Below, piece after piece: positions 42,409-51,501 of a stretch of DNA of 64,000 bases. The DNA comes from Vannielia litorea (GTDB lineage: Bacteria > Pseudomonadota > Alphaproteobacteria > Rhodobacterales > Rhodobacteraceae): assembly GCF_019801175.1 (NCBI RefSeq), contig NZ_JAHVJR010000001.1, forward strand, positions 2,604,001 through 2,668,000, read 5' to 3'. The notes below the pieces were generated by a model that was not told the origin of the DNA, made no database searches, and was given only the letters and a program-made list of their open reading frames with translations. A program made the position numbers and the translations under genes. The first letter of the stretch is position 1. Each line of letters opens with the position of its first letter.

Positions 42409-43538
42409 TGCGCCTCTCCGGTGAAAATGACGGGGGCTTCGGGCAGGGCCACGGCGACAGCCGCGCCGACCTTTGGCACATTGGCGACGGGGACGCGCAG
42501 CATGATCGGCCCGTCCGGGGCGGCAGGGCAGGCAAGGTGCAACTCGACGTGGGCGCCCTGATAGACGGCGAAGCTGACCGTGGCGGGCACGGCGCCTGGA
42601 GTGCCGGGTGCGACGAGCTGGCAGGCCTCGGGGCGGGCAAAAAGCTCGACCGTCTCGCCCACAGCAGCCTCGGGGGCGGCGCTTTGGGGGAGGGTCAGGG
42701 GGGTGCCTGCGAGGTCGAGCGTGAGGGTGCCGGAGTCGCGGGCGGTGACGGTGCCGGTGAGCAGGTTGGCATCGCCCACGAAGGTGCCGACGAAACGGTC
42801 TGCCGGGCTGGCGTAGATCTCTTCAGGCGTGCCGATCTGGCGGACGCGGCCCTTGGACATAACGGCGATCCTGTCAGACATGCTCAGGGCCTCGCCCTGA
42901 TCGTGGGTGACGAAGATGGTGGTGACGCCGAGACTTTGCTGGATTTCCTTCAGCTCGATCTGCATGGCGGCCCGAAGGTTACGGTCGAGCGCGGAGAAGG
43001 GCTCATCGAGCAGGAGCACCTTGGGGCGGATTATCAGCGCACGGGCCAATGCCACGCGCTGCTGCTGGCCGCCGGACAGCTGCTTGGGGCGCCGGTCGGC
43101 GAATTGGTCGAGCTTGACGAGGCGGAGGGTTTCCATCGCCCGATCGCGGGCCTCGGCGGCCGGAACGCCGCGAGTGCGCAACCCGTATTCGACGTTCTTC
43201 AGTACGTTCATGTGTGGGAAGAGCGCGTAGTTCTGAAAGACGATGCCGATCTCGCGCTTGTGGACGGGCACCTGCGTGACCAGCGCATCGTCGATGAAGA
43301 GCTCGCCCTTGTCGGGCTCCAGAAAGCCCGCGACGAGGTTGAGCAGCGTGGTCTTGCCGCAGCCGGAGGGGCCGAGCAGGGTGAGAAACTCGCCCTTGCG
43401 GATTTTCAGCCATGTGGGCTCCAGCGCCAGCGTGCCGTCGAAGCTTTTGGACACGCCGTCGATCTTGACGGCGGGGCGGGCGGGGGGCTGCCCGGGCACG
43501 GCCTCGGCGGGCTGGTGCAGCTTGGGATCAATCAACAT
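42405..43538 (-). CDS. ABC transporter ATP-binding protein, polyamine/opine type
   Basis: A 377-aa ATPase. Walker A GPSGCGKTT at about 56-64, signature LSGGQQQRVALARAL, Walker B VLLLDEPFSALD, switch His in FVTHDQGEA, and a C-terminal TOBE domain from about residue 290. It energises the two permeases upstream for uptake of a spermidine/putrescine-like or modified amino acid substrate. It overlaps the permease gene by 11 bp and the quinone oxidoreductase gene by 4 bp. Confidence 0.93.
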   Translation of the reverse strand: MLIDPKLHQPAEAVPGQPPARPAVKIDGVSKSFDGTLALEPTWLKIRKGEFLTLLGPSGCGKTTLLNLVAGFLEPDKGELFIDDALVTQVPVHKREIGIVFQNYALFPHMNVLKNVEYGLRTRGVPAAEARDRAMETLRLVKLDQFADRRPKQLSGGQQQRVALARALIIRPKVLLLDEPFSALDRNLRAAMQIELKEIQQSLGVTTIFVTHDQGEALSMSDRIAVMSKGRVRQIGTPEEIYASPADRFVGTFVGDANLLTGTVTARDSGTLTLDLAGTPLTLPQSAAPEAAVGETVELFARPEACQLVAPGTPGAVPATVSFAVYQGAHVELHLACPAAPDGPIMLRVPVANVPKVGAAVAVALPEAPVIFTGEAQ

Positions 43539-44337
43539 TCAAGACCTTTTCGAGCCGGAAGAAGATGTGCGCGAGGATCAGCATGGCGGCGACGGCGACA
43601 ACGTAGATCACCGAGACGGCGGCGAGCGTGGGGTCGGCGTATTCGCGCACGTAGTTATACATGGCCACGGGCAGCGTTTGGGTGCGCTGGTTGACCAGGA
43701 AGAGCGAGGCGGTGAACTCGTTGAACGAGAGGATCGCGGCGAAGAGCCAGCCGGCGGCGAGGCCGGGCAGCAGCAGCGGCAGGGTGACGGTGAAGAGCAC
43801 CCGGCGCGGCGCGGCACCGAGGCTTTCGGCCGCGGCCTCAAGCTGGCGCTCGAAGTTCTGCAGGCTGACGTAGACCGAGCGCACCACGAAGGGCAGGACG
43901 ATGGTGATGTGCAGGAAGACCAGCAGTCCCATGCTGCGCGGGATCGAGACCGAGGCCGCGAGGATCAGCAGGCCGAGGCCGATGGTGAAGTTGGGGATCA
44001 CCAGCGACGACATAAGCACCGCGTGGAGCGTGGCCTTGCCGCGAAATTCGTAGCGGTTGAGGACGTAGGCAAAGCCGGTGCCTGCGACCAGCGCGAGGGT
44101 GGAGCCGAAGGCGGCGATGATCAGGGAGTTTTTAACCCCATCTGCAAAGTCGTCATACTCGAAGGCATGGGCATACCAGCGCAGCGACCAGTCCTGCGGC
44201 GGAAAGGTGAGGATGCTGGAGTGGTTGAAGGAGGCGATGAGCACCACCACGAAGGGCAGCAGCACGAAGCCGAGGATCAGTGCCACGAGGATGCGGCCGG
44301 ACCATGTGAGCAAGTGGTCGAGGGGTGTGCGGTTCAT
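43528..44337 (-). CDS. ABC transporter permease (PotC-like)
   Basis: A 269-aa inner-membrane permease with six transmembrane segments and the EAA loop (QLEAAAESLGAAPRRVLFTVTLP) that contacts the ATPase. It is the second permease of the polyamine-type importer, next to the other permease gene with a 1-bp gap. Confidence 0.92.
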   Translation of the reverse strand: MNRTPLDHLLTWSGRILVALILGFVLLPFVVVLIASFNHSSILTFPPQDWSLRWYAHAFEYDDFADGVKNSLIIAAFGSTLALVAGTGFAYVLNRYEFRGKATLHAVLMSSLVIPNFTIGLGLLILAASVSIPRSMGLLVFLHITIVLPFVVRSVYVSLQNFERQLEAAAESLGAAPRRVLFTVTLPLLLPGLAAGWLFAAILSFNEFTASLFLVNQRTQTLPVAMYNYVREYADPTLAAVSVIYVVAVAAMLILAHIFFRLEKVLNVD

Positions 44338-44338
44338 G

Positions 44339-45190
44339 TCAGTGGGCTCCCTGCCGCTCGATCCGGCGCATGCCGAGGTTGAAGATGCTCAGCACCGCGA
44401 TGGTGAAGAGCAGACCCGCGAGGGAGAGCGAGGCGGCGAGTGGAAAGTTGAAGGAGGCGAAGCCGACCTGATAGACCAGCGTAGAGATCGTGACGACCTG
44501 CCCGCCGCCGATCATTTGGGGTGTGGCGAAGGCTGAAAAGGTCCATGCGAAGGCGGTGGAACTGGCGGCGACGATGCCAGGCACCGAGAGCGGCAGGGTG
44601 ACGGTCAGAAACACCCGGACGCGCCCTGCCCCGAGGCTGAAAGCGGCCTGCTCCAGCTTGCGGTCGATATGGGCGATGGCGGCAGCCAGCATGATCACGA
44701 CGATGGGCAGGGTGAAGTGCACCAGTGCGATGACCACGCCCATTGTGGTGAACATGAAGGAGATCGGCTCGTCGATCAGCCCGATCCCCAGGAGGGCCGA
44801 GTTGAGAAAGCCCTGATTGCCGAGCACGATGATCCACGAATAGGTGCGCACCACCTCGCCCAGAAAGAGCGGCGTGAGGGTGATGATGAGCATCGCCCCG
44901 CGCATCCAGCCGGAGCGGGTGCGCAGCATGGCGAAGGCCAGCGGGTAGCCGATGAGCAGGGTAAAGAGCGCCGTCCAGAAGCAGAGCAGCACGGTGGTGA
45001 TGAAGGCCTTGCCGTAGGCGGGCTTCAGCAGCGTGGTGAAGTTGTCGAAGGTGAAGCCGCCGGGATCGAGCATGCCCGGCACATGGGCGCGCAGGCTGTA
45101 TTGCAGGATCGCCAGAAACGACGCGGCGATGCCGATGGCGATGAGCCCGGCGGGGGTGACGAACCAGCCCAGGAACGGTCGTTTGGTCAT
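44339..45190 (-). CDS. ABC transporter permease (PotB-like)
   Basis: A 283-aa membrane permease with the EAA loop KLEQAAFSLGAGRVRVFLTVTLP. I use the ATG at 45190 (MTKRPFLGWF) because the upstream TTG at 45211 adds residues without a clear ribosome site. It pairs with the PotC-like permease. Confidence 0.9.
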   Translation of the reverse strand: MTKRPFLGWFVTPAGLIAIGIAASFLAILQYSLRAHVPGMLDPGGFTFDNFTTLLKPAYGKAFITTVLLCFWTALFTLLIGYPLAFAMLRTRSGWMRGAMLIITLTPLFLGEVVRTYSWIIVLGNQGFLNSALLGIGLIDEPISFMFTTMGVVIALVHFTLPIVVIMLAAAIAHIDRKLEQAAFSLGAGRVRVFLTVTLPLSVPGIVAASSTAFAWTFSAFATPQMIGGGQVVTISTLVYQVGFASFNFPLAASLSLAGLLFTIAVLSIFNLGMRRIERQGAH

Positions 45191-45254
45191 GGTACTCTTC
45201 AGGTCATTCAAGGTGCCGGGCCGGGGGGTGAGGGCCCCGGCCCGGCGGGGGATA

Positions 45255-46277
45255 TCAGTTGGCGATCATGTTCTCGGAGAACCACTTGCGCCATTCGGCG
45301 GTCTTCTCGGCGCGCAGGGCGTGGGGGATGATCAGCGTCTGGCTGTCCCACTGCTCGGCGGTGGTGAAGACGCCGGGGAGCTCGGAGACCTCGGCAGGCA
45401 GTTCGACACCGGTCACGACCGGGCTGCCCTTCTTGATCTTGGCGATCTCGGCCTGCACCTCGGGGTCGAGGGCCGCGTTGATGAACTGATAGGCCAGCTC
45501 GGCCTTCTCGGTGCCTGCGGTGATACCCATGGTATCGACACCCAGAACCGCGCCCTCGGAGGGGATGGCCAGCTGGATATCAACGCCCTCGTTCTGCATG
45601 TGGTAGGCGTTCATCGAGAGCAGGATCTGCACCGGCGTCTCGCCAGTGGAGATCAGCTGCTGGGAGTTGGCATCGTTGGTGTAGAAGGCCTTGAAGTTGG
45701 GCTTGAGCGCCATCAGCTTTTCCTGCCCGGCTTCCCAGTTCTCGGCATCGGCGCCTGCCAGCATGGCGGAGACGGCGATGATGTGGGAGGGGTCGAAATC
45801 GGGGGCGGCGATGGAGGCCTCAAGCTCGGGCGACCACAGATCCTCCCAGCTGTCGAAGTCGATGCCTTCGGGCAGCATGTCGGGCCGGTAGCCGATGGTG
45901 TAGACATAGGCCCATGCGCCGATGTGGCCGGGGCTGATCTTGGCCTGCTCCACGAGGTTGGCGGCGTTCGGGATCTTGCTCATGTCGAGCTCTTCGAAGA
46001 GCTCCGCATTCTGGTAGAGCCAGCCGATGTGCGAAGTGGTGAAGGTCACGTCGCTCTCGGGGCTGTCGGCGTTCATCCGGGCGGCGTTGAGCCTGTCGAT
46101 GGTGCCGCCGGTGATATACTCCACCTCGACGCCGGTCTCTTCGGTGAACTTCTTGGCGATGGTGGCGTCGATCAGATCGCGGAACGAGCCGCCCCATGTG
46201 CTGACGGTGAGGGTTTCGGCCCCGGCGGAAGTGCCGATGACGGTGAGCGCCAGGGCGGCGACGAGAGGATGTTTCAT
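45255..46277 (-). CDS. ABC transporter periplasmic solute-binding protein (PotD-like)
   Basis: A 340-aa exported binding protein (signal MKHPLVAALALTVIGTSAGA) of the PotD/iron-opine cluster: LTVSTWGGSFRDLIDATIAKKF and ALDPEVQAEIAKIKKGSPVV. It captures the substrate of the ABC importer; the ligand cannot be read from sequence. Start at 46277 has GGAG at good spacing. It is the first gene of the run ending with lysR. Confidence 0.9.
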   Translation of the reverse strand: MKHPLVAALALTVIGTSAGAETLTVSTWGGSFRDLIDATIAKKFTEETGVEVEYITGGTIDRLNAARMNADSPESDVTFTTSHIGWLYQNAELFEELDMSKIPNAANLVEQAKISPGHIGAWAYVYTIGYRPDMLPEGIDFDSWEDLWSPELEASIAAPDFDPSHIIAVSAMLAGADAENWEAGQEKLMALKPNFKAFYTNDANSQQLISTGETPVQILLSMNAYHMQNEGVDIQLAIPSEGAVLGVDTMGITAGTEKAELAYQFINAALDPEVQAEIAKIKKGSPVVTGVELPAEVSELPGVFTTAEQWDSQTLIIPHALRAEKTAEWRKWFSENMIAN

Positions 46278-46460
46278 GTGGGTCTCCATGTTGTCGGTCT
46301 GCGGCGGCGAGGCCGCCTTTGGGTCAGGGGGTGGAGGCTTCGGGGCGGCTCAGCGATGCGACGGTCCTGCACCGCTCCCCTCGTCGATCCATCATGCTGC
46401 CCCCTTCCGTGGTGCCTGTTCCAATGCCTAAGAAGTTTGCAGACCGGCGCGGCGGGGGAC

Positions 46461-46500
46461 ATTTCAATAATCCTTCGCGCTGGCAAGGTTTCTCCGAAGG
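46461..46500 (-). promoter_or_regulatory. shared promoter motif, copy at the ABC operon
   Basis: The segment aligns without gaps to 50421-50460 (25 of 40 identical, including TCCTT, CGCTG, AGG and TCCG at fixed offsets) and partly to 53413-53440. It lies about 185 bp before the solute-binding protein start. Candidate binding site for the LysR regulator at 39277. Confidence 0.5.
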
Positions 46501-46665
46501 CGCGCGGCATGGCATTGAATTTACTGGGGTTTGGCGCAAGTCGGAGCATCGGGGCGCGGAGTGCCCGAATGTGCGTGATGGATAATTAGGCAGCCGCCAA
46601 GGCGGTCTGCCCAAGATTTCCGCCCTGTAGAAGCGGCCTGAACCCGGCCCTCGGGGTAAGCAGAA

Positions 46666-46689
46666 GGGGCACCCCCGGAAGGGTGCCCC
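46666..46689 (-). terminator. terminator after the TRAP operon
   Basis: Nine-bp perfect stem GGGGCACCC/GGGTGCCCC with a 6-nt loop, 34 bp after the stop of the large TRAP permease gene. T-tract weak (TTCTGCTT on the minus strand). Confidence 0.65.
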
Positions 46690-46722
46690 TGCGTTCTGGC
46701 TGCGTGAGTGGTGGCAGGACCG

Positions 46723-48003
46723 TTACATCAGGAAGCCCGGAAGCCAGAGCGAGAGTTGCGGCACCATGACCAGCAGCAGCAGGAGGCCGATGAGGGCGAG
46801 GAGGAAGGGCATGTTGGCGCGGGTCACGGCCAGCACCTCCTCCTGCCCTATTCGGGCGGCCACCAGCAGGGCGAGCGCCACGGGGGGCGTTACCTGTCCG
46901 ATCGCGACCGTCACCACCATCAGCACGCCGAAGTGGACGAGGTCGACATCGAGCGTGAGCAGTGAGGGCAGCAGGACCGGCATGATCATGGGGATCAGCG
47001 GGTCGAGCACCATGCCAGCGACGAGGGCGAGCAGCAGCAGCACGAGGATTTGCAGCACGTCGCTCTCGAAGGGGAACATTACCTGCATCAGCTCGGCCAG
47101 TGCCATCGGCACGCGGGCCTGGCTGAGCGCCCAGCCGAGCGCGGTGGAGAGGCCCACCACCATGAGCACCTCGCCGGTGAGCACGGCGGCATCGACGGCG
47201 ACGCGGTAGAGGCCGCGCAGGTCGAGGCTGCGATAGATGCCCATCGACAGGAAGAGCGCGTAGGCCACGGCGAAGGCGCCCGCCTCGGAGGGGGTGAAGA
47301 GGCCGAAGACGAGGCCGCCGAGGATCAGCCCGGGCATGCCCATCGGCAGGATCGCGGCCCGGCCGGTGCGCATCAGCTCGGTCCACTCGAAGCTTTGCGC
47401 GGGCTTCCAGCCGTGCTTGCGGGCGAGCAGGCCCACGGTGAGCATGAGCACCAGCGCCATCAGCAGGCCGGGCACCGCGCCCGCGAGGAACATCGCGCCG
47501 AGCGAGGTGCCGGTGACGGCGGAATAGAGGATCATCGGGGACGACGGCGGCACCAGCACGCCGATGCCCGAGGAGGTGGCGGTGAGGGCGGCGGAGAACG
47601 GGCCGGGGTAGCCGGCCTGCTTCATCTTGGGGATGACCACCGAGCCGCTGCCTGCGAGGTCGGCCACCGAGGTGCCGATCATGCCGCCGAACATCAGACT
47701 GACGCCGACGTTCACATGGGCCAGCCCGCCGCGCATCCAGCCCAGCAGGGCGCCTGCGAAGGCGAAGAGCCGGTCGGCGATGCCGCCCGCGTTCATGATG
47801 CCGCCAGCGAGGATGAAGAGCGGGAGGGTGACGAGGATGGGGTCGGAGAGGCCAGCGAGGGTTTGCTGGGGCATGGCCAGCATCCAGCCGCCGGAAAAGG
47901 TTAGGAAGACCACCACCGAGGCAGCGAGCGCGACGATGATCGGGAAGCCCGCAATCGCCAGCCCGCAGAGGGTGAGGATGGTGGCGGCGGCGAGGCCCAT
48001 CAT
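46723..48003 (-). CDS. dctM: TRAP transporter large permease DctM
   Basis: A 426-aa inner-membrane protein with about 12 hydrophobic segments; the family block GGMIGTSVADLAGSGSVVIP and the SGIGVLVPPSSPMILYS segment mark it as DctM. It drives Na+-coupled uptake with DctQ and DctP. It overlaps the dctQ stop by 4 bp. The likely substrate is a dicarboxylate or an aryl/alkyl malonate, judged by the enzyme gene in the operon. Confidence 0.94.
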   Translation of the reverse strand: MMGLAAATILTLCGLAIAGFPIIVALAASVVVFLTFSGGWMLAMPQQTLAGLSDPILVTLPLFILAGGIMNAGGIADRLFAFAGALLGWMRGGLAHVNVGVSLMFGGMIGTSVADLAGSGSVVIPKMKQAGYPGPFSAALTATSSGIGVLVPPSSPMILYSAVTGTSLGAMFLAGAVPGLLMALVLMLTVGLLARKHGWKPAQSFEWTELMRTGRAAILPMGMPGLILGGLVFGLFTPSEAGAFAVAYALFLSMGIYRSLDLRGLYRVAVDAAVLTGEVLMVVGLSTALGWALSQARVPMALAELMQVMFPFESDVLQILVLLLLALVAGMVLDPLIPMIMPVLLPSLLTLDVDLVHFGVLMVVTVAIGQVTPPVALALLVAARIGQEEVLAVTRANMPFLLALIGLLLLLVMVPQLSLWLPGFLM

Positions 48004-48512
48004 GGCCGCGCCCCCCGTGCCAGGAGCTGCGCGGCGCGGAAGAAGAGCAGCGCGCCCATGCCTGCCATCGCCAGCATCAGCGCCGAGATGCCTAGGCCCT
48101 TGGGCATGCGGAGGATAGGCGTCACGTCACCCCCGAAGAGGCCGAGGTAGGCCTTTATCTGCCATGCGAAGAAGCCGAGCGCGCCTGCGCCGATCACGCC
48201 GCAGGCCACCGCCAGAAGGCGGCAGGCGCGGGGCGGGAGGCGGACGACGAGCACATCACAGGTGATGAGGGAGCCGCGGATCGCGCCAAGCAGCAGGCCC
48301 ACGGAGGCGACCCAAATCATGGCGGTGACGACCAGTTCCTCGCTCCACGGCAGGGGATTGCCAAAGAGGTAGCGGCCGAGCGCGTTGGCCAGCACCAGAA
48401 GGGCGATGCCGCCCATCAGTGTGGCGGCCAGCGCCTCCAGCCCGCGCGTGGCCCAGCGGCCCGCAGCGCCGCCGGGAGGCGGCGCATCGGTTTGTTGACC
48501 CGCGCCGATCAT
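48000..48512 (-). CDS. dctQ: TRAP transporter small permease DctQ
   Basis: A 170-aa protein with four transmembrane segments and the DctQ motif NPLPWSEELVVTAMIWVASVGLLLGA. It links DctM with the binding protein. It overlaps dctM and the isomerase/decarboxylase gene by 4 bp each. Confidence 0.9.
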   Translation of the reverse strand: MIGAGQQTDAPPPGGAAGRWATRGLEALAATLMGGIALLVLANALGRYLFGNPLPWSEELVVTAMIWVASVGLLLGAIRGSLITCDVLVVRLPPRACRLLAVACGVIGAGALGFFAWQIKAYLGLFGGDVTPILRMPKGLGISALMLAMAGMGALLFFRAAQLLARGARP

Positions 48513-49309
48513 GCACGCGGCTCCGGCAGGGGCTGTTTGAAGAGCTGGCCGTAGCCGGGGCAGTCATCTTCAATGCCCGCGAGGCGCAGGGCGTGCCAGA
48601 AGGAGGACTGCACAGCGCTGACAACCGGCTTGCCCAGTTCCTTTTCCAGCGCGTCGATCACGCCTGCACTGCGGAAGTTGGTGCAGCTGATGAAGACGGC
48701 CTCGGCCTCGGGCGTATCCATCTCGCAGATCATGTCGAAGATCTTTTCGAGCGGGACCTCGGCCAACGCCTGATCTTCGCTGATCCTCAGGTTGTCGCTC
48801 GCCAGCACCTTGTGGCCGTTTTCCTCGAGAAAGCGGATGGCGCGGGCATGGACTTCATCCACGTAGGGCGTGGCCAGAACGACCGGCCCGGCGCCAACGG
48901 CCTGGAGCCCCGCGAGCGAGGCGGTGGAGGCGGTGTTGACGGGGATGCCTGGCGCCCAGTCCTTCATCTTCTCGATCAGCGCCTTGTCGTAGGCGGTGCC
49001 GTGCAGGAAGGAAGCCGAGGTGCCGCCGAAGCAGAGCACATCGAGCGGGGCGGAGGCGAGCAGGCGGGCGGATTGCTCCAGCTCGGGGGCATCCATCATC
49101 GCCTGAATGCCCTCGACCGTAACCTTGGGCAGCTTGATCCGGTTGGTGTGGACCGAGACGCCCTCGGGTGCCATCGCCCACATCTCGTTTTCCATCACAA
49201 CGGAGGAGGCCATGAAGATCAGGCCGATGCGGGCGCGGTATCCGTCGCCGTCATACACGAACGCGGGGGCCTTGCGGCCCCCGGTCTTGAGGTCTGTTGC
49301 ACCGGTCAC
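48509..49309 (-). CDS. maleate cis-trans isomerase / arylmalonate decarboxylase-like enzyme (Asp/Glu racemase superfamily)
   Basis: A 266-aa member of the Asp/Glu racemase superfamily. Two conserved Cys are present at the expected places, one in DVLCFGGTSASF and one in FISCTNFRS, matching the Cys pair of maleate isomerase and arylmalonate decarboxylase. The protein sits inside the TRAP operon, so the imported compound is probably a maleate- or malonate-type dicarboxylate. Isomerase versus decarboxylase cannot be decided here. It overlaps the dctP stop and dctQ start by 4 bp. Confidence 0.82.
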   Translation of the reverse strand: MTGATDLKTGGRKAPAFVYDGDGYRARIGLIFMASSVVMENEMWAMAPEGVSVHTNRIKLPKVTVEGIQAMMDAPELEQSARLLASAPLDVLCFGGTSASFLHGTAYDKALIEKMKDWAPGIPVNTASTASLAGLQAVGAGPVVLATPYVDEVHARAIRFLEENGHKVLASDNLRISEDQALAEVPLEKIFDMICEMDTPEAEAVFISCTNFRSAGVIDALEKELGKPVVSAVQSSFWHALRLAGIEDDCPGYGQLFKQPLPEPRA

Positions 49310-50271
49310 TTCAGGCTGCCTTCCACTTCGGTGAGGAACTCTTCGCCGACAATTGCGGCGAACTCGGCACGCAGCGGAGCGGCGGCCTCCTTGAAGGCGG
49401 CGAGGTCGGGGGTGTTTACCTTCATGCCTGCGGCTTCGAACTCGGCCACGAGCGAGGCGTCGCTTTCATCCGACTTCACCCGCGTGGCCTCGGCACCGGC
49501 CTTGGCGGCGGCGGTCACGGCAGCCTGCTCCTCGGGGGAGAGCGCATCCCAGGCCGAACCGGCCATGGCGAGGGTGATGGGGGTGTAGACGTGGTTGGTG
49601 AGCGAGACGAACTCCTGCACCTCGTCGAAGGAGAACTCCTGCACGACTGAGAGCGGGTTTTCCTGCCCGTCGATCACGCCTTGGCGCAGAGCGACGTAGA
49701 CCTCGCCAAGCGGCATCGGGGTGGGCGCTGCACCCAGTGCGGTGAAGGCCATGATGCGGGTCTGCGAGCCGGGGGTGCGGAGCTTGAGGCCGGCAAGGTC
49801 GGCGGGCGTTTCGATCGGGCGGACGGAGTTGGAGATGGCGCGGAAGCCCAGCTCGCCGAAGGCCAGCACCTGGAGGCCGGTGGTCTCGCGCAGAGAGGCG
49901 GCGAGCTTTTCGCCCAGCGCGCCATCAAGCGCGGCGCGGGCTGTGGCTTTGTCATCGAAGAGGAAGGGCAGGTCGAAGACGGCGAACTTGCTGTCGAGCT
50001 CGACCACGTCGGAGCCGAGCGGCACCACGTCGACCTGGCCTGCGCGGAGCAGTTCGGTCAGCGCGGCCTCGTCGCCCAGCGCGCCGCTTTCGTAGAAGTC
50101 GGGGGTGAAGCCACCGCCTTCGGTGAGCGTGTCGCGGAAGGTGGTGAGCATCAGGTTGAGCGGATCGCCCGGCGGGGTTTCGACCGCCATCTTGATCGGC
50201 GTCTCGGCCATCGCGTTGCCCATGGGCAGCGCGGCGAGGGCCGTGGCGAGGGCAAAGGAAAGAAGTTTCAT
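49306..50271 (-). CDS. dctP: TRAP transporter substrate-binding protein DctP
   Basis: A 321-aa periplasmic binding protein (signal MKLLSFALATALAALPMGNAMA). The conserved Arg of DctP is in KLRTPGSQTRIMAF, followed by ALGAAPTPMPLGEVYVALRQGVIDGQENP, the classical family block. It captures a carboxylate ligand. It is the first gene of the dctP-isomerase-dctQ-dctM operon. Confidence 0.93.
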   Translation of the reverse strand: MKLLSFALATALAALPMGNAMAETPIKMAVETPPGDPLNLMLTTFRDTLTEGGGFTPDFYESGALGDEAALTELLRAGQVDVVPLGSDVVELDSKFAVFDLPFLFDDKATARAALDGALGEKLAASLRETTGLQVLAFGELGFRAISNSVRPIETPADLAGLKLRTPGSQTRIMAFTALGAAPTPMPLGEVYVALRQGVIDGQENPLSVVQEFSFDEVQEFVSLTNHVYTPITLAMAGSAWDALSPEEQAAVTAAAKAGAEATRVKSDESDASLVAEFEAAGMKVNTPDLAAFKEAAAPLRAEFAAIVGEEFLTEVEGSLK

Positions 50272-50420
50272 CGTAGTCTCCCGTTGGTGCGCTCTGGGCG
50301 CGTGGTCCGCCTTGGGGGCGGGTTATGGTGGAGACCGGGCGCAGGGCGCATCTGGACAGGAAGGGGTTGGCCCGGCGTCCGGTCATGGCTCAAGGCTGCG
50401 GAGCGGCGCGAATTCCAACA

Positions 50421-50460
50421 ACTTGTATATTCCTTTTCGCTGCTTAGGCTTTTCCGTTCC
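50421..50460 (-). promoter_or_regulatory. shared promoter motif, copy at the TRAP operon
   Basis: The TCCTT-centred motif lies about 150 bp before dctP. It aligns with 46461-46500 and 53413-53440 at the same offsets. The 294-bp gap 50272-50565 holds this motif and a terminator (50489-50515) and nothing else I recognise. Confidence 0.5.
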
Positions 50461-50488
50461 CGGCGATAAAACCCTGTAAAACAAAGAA

Positions 50489-50515
50489 AAACGCGGCCCG
50501 AGGAGGGCCGCGTTT
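50489..50515 (-). terminator. rho-independent terminator after the hydroxyacid dehydrogenase gene
   Basis: Perfect 11-bp stem AAACGCGGCCC/GGGCCGCGTTT, loop GAGGA, followed on the minus strand by TTCTTTGTTTT. It separates the monooxygenase-aroQ-dehydrogenase unit from the TRAP operon. Confidence 0.88.
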
Positions 50516-50565
50516 CGAGAGCGAAAAATCGGGCCGCCCAAAGTTTGGTCAGCCGTGCGCGAAAA

Positions 50566-51501
50566 TCAGTAGCCGCGCGCAGGGTCCACCCGGTTCTCGA
50601 CCGGCCTGCCCTCGGCCATCGCATGGATGTTGGCGGCGATCTGGGCGGCGGCGGTTTGGGGGATGGCGACGGAGGCGAGGTGCGGGGTGACGAGGACGCC
50701 GGGCATTTGCCAGAGCGGGCTGGTTTCAGGCAGCGGCTCGGCGGCGAAGACATCGAGCGTGGCGCTGCCGATCTGGCCGCTTTGGAGCGCCGAAACCAGC
50801 GCCGGTTCATCGACGATTTCGCCGCGAGAGACGTTGACGAAAGCGGCGCCTGGCTTGAAGGCGGCGAGCAGGTCGGCGTCGATCATGCCGCGAGTGCCGG
50901 GCGTGAGGGGGAGCATGCAAACCACGATATCGGCGCGGGCCAGCAGCGGGTGCAGGGCCTCGGGGCCGTAGTGGGCGGTGACGCCGGGAATGTCCTTGGG
51001 GCGGGTGGCCCAGCCGTGGGTGTCGAAGCCCTGGCGGGCGACCTCTTCTGCGGCGAGGCGCCCGAGTTCGCCCAGCCCGAGGATTGCCACGCAGGTTTCG
51101 GCGGCGCGCTTGGGGTGGCGGTAGGACCAGCGGCTCTCGCGCTGCGCCACCTCGAAATGCGGGATCTCGCGGGCGTGGCGGAGAACGGAGAAGAGCACGA
51201 AACCGGCCATCATCCGGCCCATCTCGGGATCGGAGAGACGGGTGACGGGCACGCTCGGCAGGTCATCGCGGGCGACGAGTTGATCGACGCCCGCGCCGAG
51301 GTTGATGACCATCGACAGGTTGGGGAAGCGGGCGAAGAAGCCTGCGGGGGGCTTCCAGACGAGGGTGTAGCGGACGCGCTCGGGCTCGGTGACATCTTCG
51401 GCGCGAGCGATCTCTACATCCGGCAGGTGGGGCGCCAGCGCATCGCGCCACGGCTCGAAGGGATCGACGGCGGAATAAAAGGCGAGGATGTCGCGGCTCA
51501 T
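50566..51501 (-). CDS. 2-hydroxyacid dehydrogenase (glyoxylate/hydroxypyruvate reductase A type)
   Basis: A 311-aa D-isomer-specific 2-hydroxyacid dehydrogenase. The Rossmann motif is ILGLGELGRLAAEEVARQG; catalytic residues are Arg in NVSRGEIVDEPAL, Glu in DVFAAEPLP and His in TPHLASVAIP. It matches the GhrA subgroup. It overlaps aroQ by 4 bp (ATGA), so the two are coupled, and is followed by a strong terminator. Confidence 0.92.
   Translation of the reverse strand: MSRDILAFYSAVDPFEPWRDALAPHLPDVEIARAEDVTEPERVRYTLVWKPPAGFFARFPNLSMVINLGAGVDQLVARDDLPSVPVTRLSDPEMGRMMAGFVLFSVLRHAREIPHFEVAQRESRWSYRHPKRAAETCVAILGLGELGRLAAEEVARQGFDTHGWATRPKDIPGVTAHYGPEALHPLLARADIVVCMLPLTPGTRGMIDADLLAAFKPGAAFVNVSRGEIVDEPALVSALQSGQIGSATLDVFAAEPLPETSPLWQMPGVLVTPHLASVAIPQTAAAQIAANIHAMAEGRPVENRVDPARGY

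Larger units (their letters stand above)
46278..46722. other. gene-free region between the ABC and TRAP units
   Basis: This 445-bp gap holds the promoter region of the ABC operon (a TCCTT-centred motif at 46461-46500) and the terminator of the TRAP operon (46666-46689). Reading frames inside it have no family features and no supported start, so I call none of them. Confidence 0.6.

Noticed and set aside
46324..46614. Small frames in the ABC-TRAP gap
   Set aside because: No ribosome sites, no motifs, and they overlap the conserved promoter motif.
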